In this document: piece after piece, positions 8,443 to 16,241 of the stretch | How the letters are laid out: each line of letters starts with the position of its first letter | Numbering within the stretch: position 1 is the first letter of the stretch | Assembly (NCBI RefSeq): GCF_011067745.1 | Contig: NZ_JAAMPJ010000003.1 | Coordinates: forward strand, 372,001 to 436,000 | Source of the DNA: Lentzea alba | GTDB lineage: Bacteria > Actinomycetota > Actinomycetes > Mycobacteriales > Pseudonocardiaceae | DNA length: 64,000 nt | Reading direction: 5' to 3' | Program-made: the position numbers and the translations under genes | The notes under the pieces: generated by a model | Seen by the model: only the letters and a program-made list of their open reading frames with translations | What the model was told of the DNA's origin: nothing | The model's database searches: none

Positions 8443-9312
8443 ATGAACCTCCCAGACCCCGTCGTCCAGGTTTCCGGCGCCGTCGACGTCGCGTCCGACG
8501 TCCTGGTGATCCCGAACGACCACGTCGGTCTCGTGCCCAACATCGGCGTCATCAGCGGCACGGAAGCCGTCCTCGTCGTGGACACGGGACTCGGTGTCGC
8601 CAACGCGGCCGCGGTCGCCGAGTTCGCGTCGGAAGTCGCGCGCGGACGGCGGATCTACCTGACGACAACGCACTTCCACCCGGAACACGCGTTCGGCGCG
8701 TCCGTGTTCGACGGCTCGTACGTGGTCAACCGTGCGCAGGCGGAAGACTTGCGGCGCAAGGGAACCGGCTACCTGGAGATGTTCCGCGGGTTCGGCGGCG
8801 CGATCGCCGAACGGCTCGCCGAGACCGAGGTGCCGGTGCCGGACGAGGTGTTCGACGGGGTGCACGCGCTCGATCTCGGTGGCCGGACGGTGGTGCTGCG
8901 GCCGACCGGGCGCGGGCACACGTCGGGGGACCAGGTGGTCGAGGTGCCGGACGCCGGCGTGCTGTTCACCGGCGACCTGGCCGAGACCGGGCAGTTCGCG
9001 ATCTTCCCGTGGTTCCCGCCGCACGACACCGACGTGTCCGGTCTCGCGTGGATCGAGGTGATGGACCGGTTGATCGCCGCGGCGCCCCGCGTGGTCGTGC
9101 CCGGCCACGGGACGACCGGTGGGGTGGACGTGCTGGAGGGCGTGCGGGACTACCTGCGCGAGTTGCGGGACGAGACGTGGCGGCGGCGCGACTCGGCGAT
9201 GGAGCTCGCGGAGATCGTGGCCGAGGTGCGTGCGGTGCTGATCGACAGGCATCCCGAGTGGGCCGGGCAGGAGTGGATCGAGCGCGGGATCGGTTGTCTG
9301 TGCGCTGAGTGA
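8443..9312 (+). CDS. MBL-fold metallo-hydrolase
   Basis: A 289-residue metallo-beta-lactamase-fold enzyme. The start ATG 8443 follows a GGAGTGGGA ribosome-binding site; the longer frame to 8359 runs into the regulator's start. Metal motif H77-x-H79-x-E81-H82 (THFHPEHAFG) has Glu in place of the usual Asp, so metal site 2 may differ. Downstream ligands are GRGHTSGD, a TGDLAE aspartate and VVPGHG. The overall layout resembles quinoprotein-relay or class B-like secreted/cytosolic hydrolases, but there is no signal peptide. Probably regulated by the divergent LysR. Substrate unknown. Confidence 0.88.
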   Translation: MNLPDPVVQVSGAVDVASDVLVIPNDHVGLVPNIGVISGTEAVLVVDTGLGVANAAAVAEFASEVARGRRIYLTTTHFHPEHAFGASVFDGSYVVNRAQAEDLRRKGTGYLEMFRGFGGAIAERLAETEVPVPDEVFDGVHALDLGGRTVVLRPTGRGHTSGDQVVEVPDAGVLFTGDLAETGQFAIFPWFPPHDTDVSGLAWIEVMDRLIAAAPRVVVPGHGTTGGVDVLEGVRDYLRELRDETWRRRDSAMELAEIVAEVRAVLIDRHPEWAGQEWIERGIGCLCAE

Positions 9313-9339
9313 TAGTGTGCTTAGTGGTTTCAGTGTTGA

Positions 9340-9690
9340 CTAAATGTAGTCCTCGCCGAGGCGCGCGCGGATGACCTTCTTGGGCACGCACATGACCCAG
9401 GCACCGATGACGAGCTCGGTCATCTCCTCGACGTCCAATTCGGCCATCGAGGCGTGCACCCACTGGAACCGCATGTCGGACTGGCTCGGGAAGGCGAACT
9501 TCACCGGGTCGCTCGCGACCAGCGCTTCCCGTTCCTCGCGCGGATAACCGAAGCCCAGCACGGTTTCGTCGCGGGACAGGGCCGCGTAGACGATCTGGCC
9601 CACGCGGAACTTCACGCGGTCGCGGATGAGGTGTTCGGTGGTGCGCGGCAGCGACAGCGCCACGGCGCGGATGTCGGCGACGGTGACCAT
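9340..9690 (-). CDS. MmcQ/YjbR-family protein
   Basis: A 116-residue protein of the MmcQ/YjbR (CyaY-like fold, double-wing DNA-binding-like) family: it begins with a helix TVADIRAVALSLPRTTEH, continues with VKFRVGQIVYAAL and ends in VPKKVIRARLGEDY, the usual distribution for the family. Its ATG shares one base with the stop of the serine-hydrolase gene upstream (TGATG at 9688-9692), so it is translated by coupling. The biochemical role of the family is not settled. Confidence 0.85.
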   Translation of the reverse strand: MVTVADIRAVALSLPRTTEHLIRDRVKFRVGQIVYAALSRDETVLGFGYPREEREALVASDPVKFAFPSQSDMRFQWVHASMAELDVEEMTELVIGAWVMCVPKKVIRARLGEDYI

Positions 9691-10847
9691 CAGGCAATCC
9701 TCCACGCGGCGGCGCCGTTGTGCAGGAAGTTGGCGCGACCGCGTTCGTCGGATCCGACCAGTTCCATGACGTGGTGGCCGTCCGGCTTCGGTTCGGCGGT
9801 GATGATCGTGTGGTCGCCGTGGCGGACGACCTCGACGCGGTCCTTGCGGTGGAACAACTCCGTGCGCGGCTCGTAGGTCAGGAACGTGCGGCCGTCGTCG
9901 GTGGCGAGGGTGATGTCGTACAGCGTGTTGCGGTAGGTGCCGCACATCCAGTCGTCGACCTGGGCGGGGTTCGTCGGCGGCAACGGTGGTGGGGTGGACC
10001 CGATGCCCGCCGCGGTGAAGACCTCGTGGGCCAGCGGGGCGCCGTTCGCACTGTTGGTCAGGACGGCCACCGCCAGTCCGGTGGACGGGTCGACGCGCAG
10101 GAAGCTCTTCTGTCCCTTGGAGACGCCGGTGTGGCCGACGATGCCGCCGGGGTAGCGCATCCAGCCGAGTCCCCAGGCGGTGATGCCGTCGCCGAAGTCC
10201 GGGATGTCGTCGAGCTGGGGTTCCCGCAGCGCGGCGAGGGCCGGGTCGGTCAGGTGCAGGCGGACGAACTCCAGCAGGTCGCGGGCGCTCATCACGAGGT
10301 GTGCGCTGCCGGGTGCGGCGACGCACGTCGAGACGGTCCGCAGGCCGAGCGGCGTGACCAGCTCCGCGTGCAGCACGTCGTCGAACGGCTTGCCGCGCAA
10401 CACCTCCACCAGCCTGGCGAGCACCACGAACCCGCTGTTGGAGTACGAGAACACCTCGCCCGGCGGGAACCAGTGGTCCGCGTCGGCGAGCGCGGCGACG
10501 AACTCCTCGATGGTCCTGGTGCCGGTGAAGTGATTGCTGTCGAGACCGCCGGTGTGGGTGAGCAGGTGACGGGCCGTCAGGGAGTCGGCGGCCCGGTCGC
10601 GCAGCCGGAACCCCGGCAGGTATCCGCTGACGGGGCGGTCGAGGTCGAGCAGGCCTTCGGTGACCAGCCGGTGGATCAGGGTGGCGGTCCAGATCTTGGT
10701 GATCGAGCCGATCCGGAACCCCGACTCGGTGGTGGTCCCGGTGTCGGCGTGCTGCCCCGCGGCCTCGTCGCGGATCTCCCCGCCGGCCAGCACGGCGACC
10801 TGCGCGCCGGGGACGTCGTGCTTCGCGATGAGTTCGGCGAGAGGCAT
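9690..10847 (-). CDS. serine hydrolase, class C beta-lactamase family
   Basis: A 385-residue penicillin-binding-protein-like serine hydrolase. The catalytic S-x-x-K is Ser48-Ile-Thr-Lys51, the YSN motif (YSNSGFVVL) lies near residue 150 and an HTG box (GHTGVSKG) near 260. ATG 10847 is preceded by AGGA eight bases upstream; a frame extension to 10934 is unlikely because it lacks a ribosome-binding site. There is no evident signal peptide, so it is probably cytoplasmic. Members range from esterases to D-aminopeptidases; a lipocalin-like tail of about 100 residues follows the catalytic core. It is the first gene of a two-gene unit with the MmcQ-like gene. Confidence 0.9.
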   Translation of the reverse strand: MPLAELIAKHDVPGAQVAVLAGGEIRDEAAGQHADTGTTTESGFRIGSITKIWTATLIHRLVTEGLLDLDRPVSGYLPGFRLRDRAADSLTARHLLTHTGGLDSNHFTGTRTIEEFVAALADADHWFPPGEVFSYSNSGFVVLARLVEVLRGKPFDDVLHAELVTPLGLRTVSTCVAAPGSAHLVMSARDLLEFVRLHLTDPALAALREPQLDDIPDFGDGITAWGLGWMRYPGGIVGHTGVSKGQKSFLRVDPSTGLAVAVLTNSANGAPLAHEVFTAAGIGSTPPPLPPTNPAQVDDWMCGTYRNTLYDITLATDDGRTFLTYEPRTELFHRKDRVEVVRHGDHTIITAEPKPDGHHVMELVGSDERGRANFLHNGAAAWRIA

Positions 10848-11169
10848 CTGCCAATCCTGCCGCACGCTCGTCGCGATTCGCGTGCCGCGAGGTCGCTCAA
10901 TTCGCATTGCGGTAAAGAAGAACGAATCGGACAATCTAGATAAAGAACGACTTCGTTCACCAATTTACCCGCCGAAAGTAGGGTGTTGTCTCAATTCGTG
11001 CGTGCTCGCCGCGCGGTTCTCGGCCTCGCTGTTGACTGATGCTGTGACCTGCGCGCATGGGTCGTAGTGGCGCTGTCTGACCGGTTCGTTATCGAATTGA
11101 ATTCCGGATCGGTGAGAGCGTGGCCACACTTGAATGTTCTTTTCACTCGATCGGGTGAAAAGTGGCGCA
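10848..11169. other. 322-base divergent intergenic region, no gene
   Basis: This stretch separates the divergent serine-hydrolase and carbonic-anhydrase genes. It is visibly richer in A+T than its surroundings. It contains a 14-base palindrome GAACGACTTCGTTC at 10945-10958, about 100 bases ahead of the serine-hydrolase start, which could be an operator. Small open frames on the minus strand (to about 11330) overlap the carbonic-anhydrase start and show no recognisable protein pattern; I do not call them. Confidence 0.5.
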
Positions 11170-11904
11170 ATGAACCTAAGACGGTCCCTTCCGGCTTTAC
11201 TTCCGCTCGTGATCGCCGCGTCGTTCGTCGCGGTCGGCACGGCTGAGTCGGGGACACCGAAGCAGAGCCCCGTGAACGTCACGCCCGGCGCGATCCGGTT
11301 GGATCCGCACGCGCCGAAGCTGGACGTCACCTACGGGAGCTCCGCGCTTGAACTGAAGTACATCCGCAAGGACGCGGCAGACCCGAACGGTTGCGCCACC
11401 CGCAACCACGAGGAGACCGAGGAGGCGGAGGTCCAGCCGGGAGCTGGCCACGTCACCGTCGCGGGCACCCGGTACGACCTGGTGCAGTTCCACTTCCACA
11501 CGCCGTCGGAGCACCAGTTCGGCGGCCGCAACACGCCGCTCGAGATGCACCTCGTGCACCGCAGTGCGGAAGGCAAGTTGCTGGTGGTCGGCGTGCCGCT
11601 GGTCGTCGGCTCCCACTCGGTCGTCGACGACGTCCTGGCGAAGCTCTCGCCGGAGTGCGGTGAGCCGGTGGAGATCGAGCCGATCGACCTCAACCGGTTG
11701 CTGCCGGCCAGTCATGACACGCTGCACTACACCGGTTCGCTCACCACGGCGCCGTTCACCGAGGGCGTCGAGTGGTACCTGACCTGTGAGCAGCACGTGT
11801 CGGCCGCGACGATCGCGCGCTTCAAGGGGATGTTCACGGCGGGCAACGCCCGTGCGACGCAGCCGCTGAACGGGCGGACCATCGTCGAGGTCCCGCGGAT
11901 CTGA
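11170..11904 (+). CDS. alpha-class carbonic anhydrase, exported
   Basis: A 244-residue enzyme predicted to interconvert CO2 and bicarbonate outside the membrane. The start MNLRRSLPALLPLVIAASFVAV gives a signal peptide; an in-frame ATG 12 codons earlier lacks the n-region logic. The alpha-class signature is present: QSPVNV near residue 34 (classically QSPI-[DN]), zinc ligands His108 and His110 (QFHFHTPSEHQF) and His127 (EMHLVH). Two to three cysteines suit an extracytoplasmic location. The gene stands alone and is followed by a perfect long inverted repeat. Confidence 0.93.
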   Translation: MNLRRSLPALLPLVIAASFVAVGTAESGTPKQSPVNVTPGAIRLDPHAPKLDVTYGSSALELKYIRKDAADPNGCATRNHEETEEAEVQPGAGHVTVAGTRYDLVQFHFHTPSEHQFGGRNTPLEMHLVHRSAEGKLLVVGVPLVVGSHSVVDDVLAKLSPECGEPVEIEPIDLNRLLPASHDTLHYTGSLTTAPFTEGVEWYLTCEQHVSAATIARFKGMFTAGNARATQPLNGRTIVEVPRI

Positions 11905-11914
11905 GCAAGTCCTC

Positions 11915-11963
11915 GATGAGGGGAGCTTTCATCAACCTCAGGTTGATGAAAGCTCCCCTCATC
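11915..11963. terminator. perfect 24-bp inverted repeat, probable bidirectional terminator or intergenic repeat
   Basis: Bases 11915-11938 and 11940-11963 are exact reverse complements separated by one base. The arm (GATGAGGGGAGCTTTCATCA followed by ACCT) would fold into an extremely stable hairpin immediately after the carbonic-anhydrase stop. No T-tract follows, which is usual for actinobacterial terminators. Its perfection and length also fit a dispersed intergenic repeat family. Confidence 0.7.
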
Positions 11964-12000
11964 TCGTTGGAGCGTGTGAGCAGAGGCACCGCTCCAGGGC

Positions 12001-12037
12001 TTCTGAAGCGCGTCAGAAAGACCGTAAAATCGTTTCA
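12001..12037 (+). promoter_or_regulatory. probable leaderless promoter and operator of the MFS gene
   Basis: TAAAAT at 12025-12030 lies seven bases before the GTG at 12038, so transcription would begin at or next to the start codon; there is no Shine-Dalgarno, consistent with a leaderless mRNA. TTCTGA (12001-12006) and TCAGAA (12013-12018) form an inverted repeat overlapping the -35 zone, a plausible repressor site. Inference from sequence only. Confidence 0.45.
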
Positions 12038-13264
12038 GTGAACACCACCCGCGCGATGACCGCGCTCGCGCTCGGCGGGTTCGGCATCGGTACGACCGAG
12101 TTCGCGACGATGGGGCTGCTGCCCCAGATCGCGGAGACCTTCAAGATCCCCGACTACGAGGCCGGCCACGCGATCAGCCTCTACGCCGCCGGTGTCGTCG
12201 TCGGTGCGCCGTTGATCGCGGTGCTCGGCGCCAAGCTGCCGCGCAAGGGCATGCTGATCGGCCTGATGCTCGCGGTGGCGCTCGGCAACGGGCTGTCGGC
12301 CGCCGCTCAGGACAAGACTCTTCTGCTCGTTGCCCGGTTCGTCGCCGGGTTGCCGCACGGCGCGTTCTTCGGCATCGCGGCGGTCGTCGCCGCCACGCTC
12401 GTTGCTCCTGAACGGCGGGGGACGGCGGTCGCGCGCGTGATGGTCGGACTGACCGTGGCGAACCTCGTGGGCGTACCGCTCGCGACGGCGGCCGGTCAGC
12501 AGATCGGCTGGCGCACGGCGTACTTCGCGGTCGCGGTGATCGCCGTGATCACGGCCGGGGCGATCGCGGCCTGGGTGCCGCGGGTGCCGACGGTCGAGGG
12601 TGCGTCGATGAAGGGCGAGGTCCGCGCGTTCCGGCGGCCGACGGTCTGGTTCGCGATCTTCACCGGCATGATCGGCTTCGGCGGCATGTTCGCCGTCTAC
12701 TCCTACGTCGCCCCGCTGACCACCGAGGTAGCAGGGCTGCCGGCGAGCGTGGTGCCGTGGATGCTCGCGGTGTTCGGGCTCGGCATGACGCTCGGTGCGA
12801 CGTTCGGCGGGCGGTTCGTGGACCGGTCCCCGATGGGGTCGGTGTTCGGCGGCCTGGTCGCGGTCTGCGTGATCCTGGTGCTGTTCGGGCTGACCGCGTC
12901 GATCCCGGCGTTCATGTTCGTCTTCCTGTTCCTGCTCGGGTTCGTCATCCAGATCCTGGCGGCCGCCCTGCAGATCAGGCTGATGGACGCCTCTCCGGAC
13001 GCGCCTTCGCTCGCGTCCTCGTCCAACCACTCCTCGCTCAACGTCGCCAACGGCGCGGGCGCGTGGCTCGGTGGTCTGGCGATCGCGGCGGGCTGGGGCT
13101 ACACGTCCACGGCGTGGGTAGGCGTCGGGTTGTCGTTGGCCGGCTTGGCGATCGCGGCGGCGTCGGTGGTCTACGAACGGCGTGCCTTGACGCGCGAGAT
13201 CACGAACCAGCCGATGGCGATGGCGAGCGCGGCCAGCACCGCCGTCGACACCCACCCCAGGTAG
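12038..13264 (+). CDS. MFS transporter, DHA1 family (AraJ/PbuE-like efflux)
   Basis: A 408-residue 12-helix major-facilitator protein. The first helix contains TEFATMGLLPQIAE, the characteristic start of DHA1 arabinose/purine/chloramphenicol exporters; the cytoplasmic loop motif GAKLPRKGMLIG (motif A) follows helix 2, and the sixth-helix/loop break falls near residue 190. It probably extrudes a small molecule in exchange for protons; the substrate is unknown. The last 31 residues are encoded antisense to the 3' end of the convergent dedA-like gene (94-base overlap) and do not look like a membrane helix, suggesting the original stop was lost. The start is GTG, apparently leaderless. Confidence 0.88.
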   Translation: MNTTRAMTALALGGFGIGTTEFATMGLLPQIAETFKIPDYEAGHAISLYAAGVVVGAPLIAVLGAKLPRKGMLIGLMLAVALGNGLSAAAQDKTLLLVARFVAGLPHGAFFGIAAVVAATLVAPERRGTAVARVMVGLTVANLVGVPLATAAGQQIGWRTAYFAVAVIAVITAGAIAAWVPRVPTVEGASMKGEVRAFRRPTVWFAIFTGMIGFGGMFAVYSYVAPLTTEVAGLPASVVPWMLAVFGLGMTLGATFGGRFVDRSPMGSVFGGLVAVCVILVLFGLTASIPAFMFVFLFLLGFVIQILAAALQIRLMDASPDAPSLASSSNHSSLNVANGAGAWLGGLAIAAGWGYTSTAWVGVGLSLAGLAIAAASVVYERRALTREITNQPMAMASAASTAVDTHPR

Positions 13265-13764
13265 CGGTCGACCAGTTCGTAGTTCTCGCCGAGCGCGTAC
13301 CCGGCGAGGATCAGCGCGCTGTTCCAGACGAGACTGCCCGCCGCGGTGTAGAGGGTGAACTTCAGGATCGGCATGCCGGACACCCCGGCGGGGATGGAGA
13401 TCAGGCTCCGCACGACCGGCACCATCCGTCCGATGAACACGGCTTTGGTGCCGTGCTGGTCGAACCACGCGTCGGACTTGTCCACATCGGACACGGTGAC
13501 GAACGGGATCTTGTCCGCGAGCCTGCGCAACCGCTCCAGGCCGAGCCACGCGCCCAGGCCGTAGAGCACCAGCGCGCCGGCGACCGAACCCGCGGTGGTC
13601 CACAGGATCGCGGCGATCAGCGAGATCTTGCCCTGGCCCGCGGTGAACCCGGCCAGCGGCAGGATCACCTCGCTCGGCACCGGCGGGAACACGTTCTCCA
13701 GCGCCACCGCCAGTCCCGCGCCGGGTGAGCCCAGCGCCTCCATCAGCCGCGTGATCCACTCCAT
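13171..13764 (-). CDS. DedA-family membrane protein (SNARE-associated/VTT domain)
   Basis: A 197-residue polytopic protein. It shows the DedA core: ENVFPPVPSEVILPLAGF (conserved Glu and Pro in the first re-entrant segment), a glycine-rich GSVAGALVLYGLGAWLG helix, and FIGRMVPVVRSLISIPAG (the F-x-x-R-x3-P-x-x-R...G motif). DedA proteins are proton-dependent and some transport undecaprenyl phosphate or phosphatidylethanolamine across the membrane. ATG 13764 (MEWITRLME) is chosen; an upstream ATG at 13794 is also in frame. The 3' end overlaps the convergent MFS gene by 94 bases. Confidence 0.9.
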   Translation of the reverse strand: MEWITRLMEALGSPGAGLAVALENVFPPVPSEVILPLAGFTAGQGKISLIAAILWTTAGSVAGALVLYGLGAWLGLERLRRLADKIPFVTVSDVDKSDAWFDQHGTKAVFIGRMVPVVRSLISIPAGVSGMPILKFTLYTAAGSLVWNSALILAGYALGENYELVDRYLGWVSTAVLAALAIAIGWFVISRVKARRS

Positions 13765-13950
13765 GGCTGTCGAATTACCCGTTTTGCCCGGCACCTCAAC
13801 CTTGATCTCCGCCGCAGCGTGCGCTCAAGCTCCGATGAATCGAGTCAAATCCGGTCATTCCATGTCACTTTAGTTGACACCGTAGGTCGAGACCTCCTAC
13901 CTTCGTGCAGTGTTCCCCTGTCGAATCGCCGCCAGGAAGGACACCGAACG

Positions 13951-14733
13951 ATGGAATCGCGCATCACCCGCAGAGCGGCACTCGCAGCCGCCGCCCTGAT
14001 GTTCGTCACCGTCAGTCCCGCGCACGCGGCACCCGCGTGGAGCCCCAACCCAGGGACCGACGGCCTCAAGGCGTTCGAGGGCATTGAGGTCGACCGAGGC
14101 AACAAGTTCCCCGAACGCAAGGGCAAGTACATCGTCGTCGAGGGCGACCACTACCGGTTCAACATCTGGAAGAACGACCGCGACACGACCGGTGGCGGTG
14201 ACCGGCAGCGCACCGAGTCCAAGGGCATGGTCACCAACGGCAGCGCCCTCAAGCTCAAGAACGGCGAGACCTGGGTCATCTCGTACGAGATGTACATGCC
14301 GTCATCCCTGCACGGCACGAGCAAGTTCACGCACATCTTCCAAACCAAGACGCCCAAGACCAACGGCGGACCGTGGACCACCCTGTCGTTGAGTCGCAGC
14401 GGTAGCACCGAAACGATCCGAGCGCGCGCGTTCAGCACGTCCGGTGCGCCGGACATCGCCTCGACCAACCTGGCCCCGTTGCGCGACAAGTGGGTCACCG
14501 TCGAGTGGACGATCACGCCCGGCGCCAGTGGCACGGTCGGGTTCGTGCTGCGCAACGGCACGGGGGCGAACGCGCCGATCGCGGTGCAGGGCAAGCGTTC
14601 CGGTGTGCGGATCCCGGACGAGGGTGACTACATCCGGCCGAAGTGGGGCATCTACCGCTCGGTCGAGAGCGCCTCGTCGGACATCCTCGACACGTACATC
14701 AACTTCCGGAACTACACCGCGACCAAGAAGTAG
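13951..14733 (+). CDS. secreted polysaccharide lyase (heparin-lyase-I-like jelly roll)
   Basis: A 260-residue protein with a twin-arginine-like export signal (RITRRAALAAAALMFVTV, ending AHA). The mature part is a beta-jelly roll of the Polysacc_lyase (PL7/PL14/PL20-related) type: the DRQRTESKG segment carries the conserved basic/acidic substrate residues, YEMYMPSS begins the central strands, FTHIFQTKT follows, and the end has DEGDYIRPKWGIYRS, the typical late strand. These enzymes cleave uronate-containing polysaccharides by beta-elimination. AGGAAGGACACCGAACG precedes the ATG. The precise polymer is not determinable. Confidence 0.82.
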   Translation: MESRITRRAALAAAALMFVTVSPAHAAPAWSPNPGTDGLKAFEGIEVDRGNKFPERKGKYIVVEGDHYRFNIWKNDRDTTGGGDRQRTESKGMVTNGSALKLKNGETWVISYEMYMPSSLHGTSKFTHIFQTKTPKTNGGPWTTLSLSRSGSTETIRARAFSTSGAPDIASTNLAPLRDKWVTVEWTITPGASGTVGFVLRNGTGANAPIAVQGKRSGVRIPDEGDYIRPKWGIYRSVESASSDILDTYINFRNYTATKK

Positions 14734-14824
14734 GACGTGGGGCCGGGTGGCCCGCTGATCGCCCGCAGGTCTACCGTTGTCTGCCTTCACTTTTCCCGAA
14801 GAGGAAAAATCCCGGAGGTCAACG

Positions 14825-16177
14825 GTGCGAGGCGCGATCGCGGCGGGCCACCCGCTCACCGCCCAGGCGGGCGCGGCGATGCTGCGCGCCGGAGGAAACG
14901 CGGTCGACGCCGCCGTCGCGGCGATGCTGACGTCCTGCGTCACCGAACCGCTGCTCACCGGCCTGGGTGCCGCCGGGTACATGATGATCGCGCCGGCCGG
15001 TGAATCCCCTGTGCTGCTGGACTTCTCGGCCGAGGCGCCGGGACGCGGCAGGACGGGCGCGAGGGCGCCGCTCGACCCCATCACCGTCCACTTCGGTGAC
15101 GCGCAGCAGGAATTCCACGTGGGACCGTCGTCGGTCGCCGCGTTCGGCATGCCCGCCGGTGCCGCGAAGGCCGCCACTTACGGCCGGGCGCCACTCGAAG
15201 AACTCGTGGCCGTCGCGGTGACGCACGCCCGTGAGGGCCATCGGGTGAACCAGTACCAGGCGTACGTGACGTCACTGCTGCTGCCGCTCGCCCGGAGCGC
15301 GGGCCTCAACGCCTTCGCGGAAGGCGAACTCCTCGTCCAGCCCGAGCTCGCGGACGCCCTCGAACGGCTCGGCCGTGACGGCGCGGAGCCCTTCTACACC
15401 GGCGACATCGCGGCCGCCATCGCCGACACGATCAGCGCGCACGGCGGTGACCTCAGCCGAGCGGATCTCGCGGCTTACGAAGTGATCGAACGCGAGCCGC
15501 TGCACGTGCGGCATCGCGGCCGTGACATCCACACGAACCCACCACCCGCGGCGGGCGGTGCGTTGCTCACGCAGATGCTGGAAGCGTTGCCGGACAACCC
15601 GTCGCAGCAGGACCTCATCCGTGCGCTGGCCACCCCGAAGGCGCACCTGAACCGGCTCGGCTCCACCACGCACATCTCGGTGCTCGACGCCGACGGCACG
15701 GCCTGCGCGGTCACCACCACGAACGGCGCGAACTCGGGCATCTCGATCGCCGGCGTGCACCTCAACAACATGATGGGGGAGGAGGACCTGTCACCGGACG
15801 GGTTCTTCAGCCACGCGCCCGGCGACCGGCTGCCGTCGATGATGTCGCCGACCGTCGTCACCCACCGCGGCCACACCCAGCTCGTGCTCGGCAGCGCCGG
15901 GTCGAGCCGGATCTGCGGCGCGATCCTGCAGGTGCTCGTGAACGTCCTCGACCGCGGCATGCCCGCCCAGGACGCCGTCGACGCGCCCCGGATGCACCTC
16001 AGCGGAGACCACCTCCACGTCGAACCGGGAATTCGACCGGAAAGCGAACTCCCGGTCACCCGATTCCGCGCGCCGAACATGTTCTTCGGTGGTTGCCAGG
16101 TGGTCGAAATGACCGGATCCGGCCTGCTCAGTGGTGGTGCAGATCACCGCAGAGGCGGTGCGATCGTCATCGTGTGA
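14825..16177 (+). CDS. gamma-glutamyltransferase family protein
   Basis: A 450-residue Ntn-hydrolase proenzyme. The GTG at 14825 is fixed by a perfectly placed GGAGG (14814-14818) and gives RGAIAAGHPLTAQAGAAML, the canonical GGT opening. The autocleavage site and nucleophile are the first Thr of TTHISVLD at about Thr281, followed by TTTNGANSG and, further on, a MMSPTVV segment that matches the family's conserved late block. No signal peptide is visible, so it may be cytoplasmic. It could hydrolyse gamma-glutamyl amides or process a natural product; at 450 residues it is on the short side of the family. A small TTTTCC/GGAAAA hairpin sits at 14791-14808 just ahead of the ribosome-binding site. 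Confidence 0.88.
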   Translation: MRGAIAAGHPLTAQAGAAMLRAGGNAVDAAVAAMLTSCVTEPLLTGLGAAGYMMIAPAGESPVLLDFSAEAPGRGRTGARAPLDPITVHFGDAQQEFHVGPSSVAAFGMPAGAAKAATYGRAPLEELVAVAVTHAREGHRVNQYQAYVTSLLLPLARSAGLNAFAEGELLVQPELADALERLGRDGAEPFYTGDIAAAIADTISAHGGDLSRADLAAYEVIEREPLHVRHRGRDIHTNPPPAAGGALLTQMLEALPDNPSQQDLIRALATPKAHLNRLGSTTHISVLDADGTACAVTTTNGANSGISIAGVHLNNMMGEEDLSPDGFFSHAPGDRLPSMMSPTVVTHRGHTQLVLGSAGSSRICGAILQVLVNVLDRGMPAQDAVDAPRMHLSGDHLHVEPGIRPESELPVTRFRAPNMFFGGCQVVEMTGSGLLSGGADHRRGGAIVIV

Positions 16178-16241
16178 TATGTTGCCCGCATCCTGGGATA
16201 TCTAGTTTCCTGATTCACGGATCAACGCGCACGATGGCTGG

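Noticed and set aside
10965..11330. 121-codon minus-strand frame in the intergenic region before the carbonic anhydrase
   Set aside because: Overlaps the carbonic anhydrase start, has no ribosome-binding site and no protein-like pattern.
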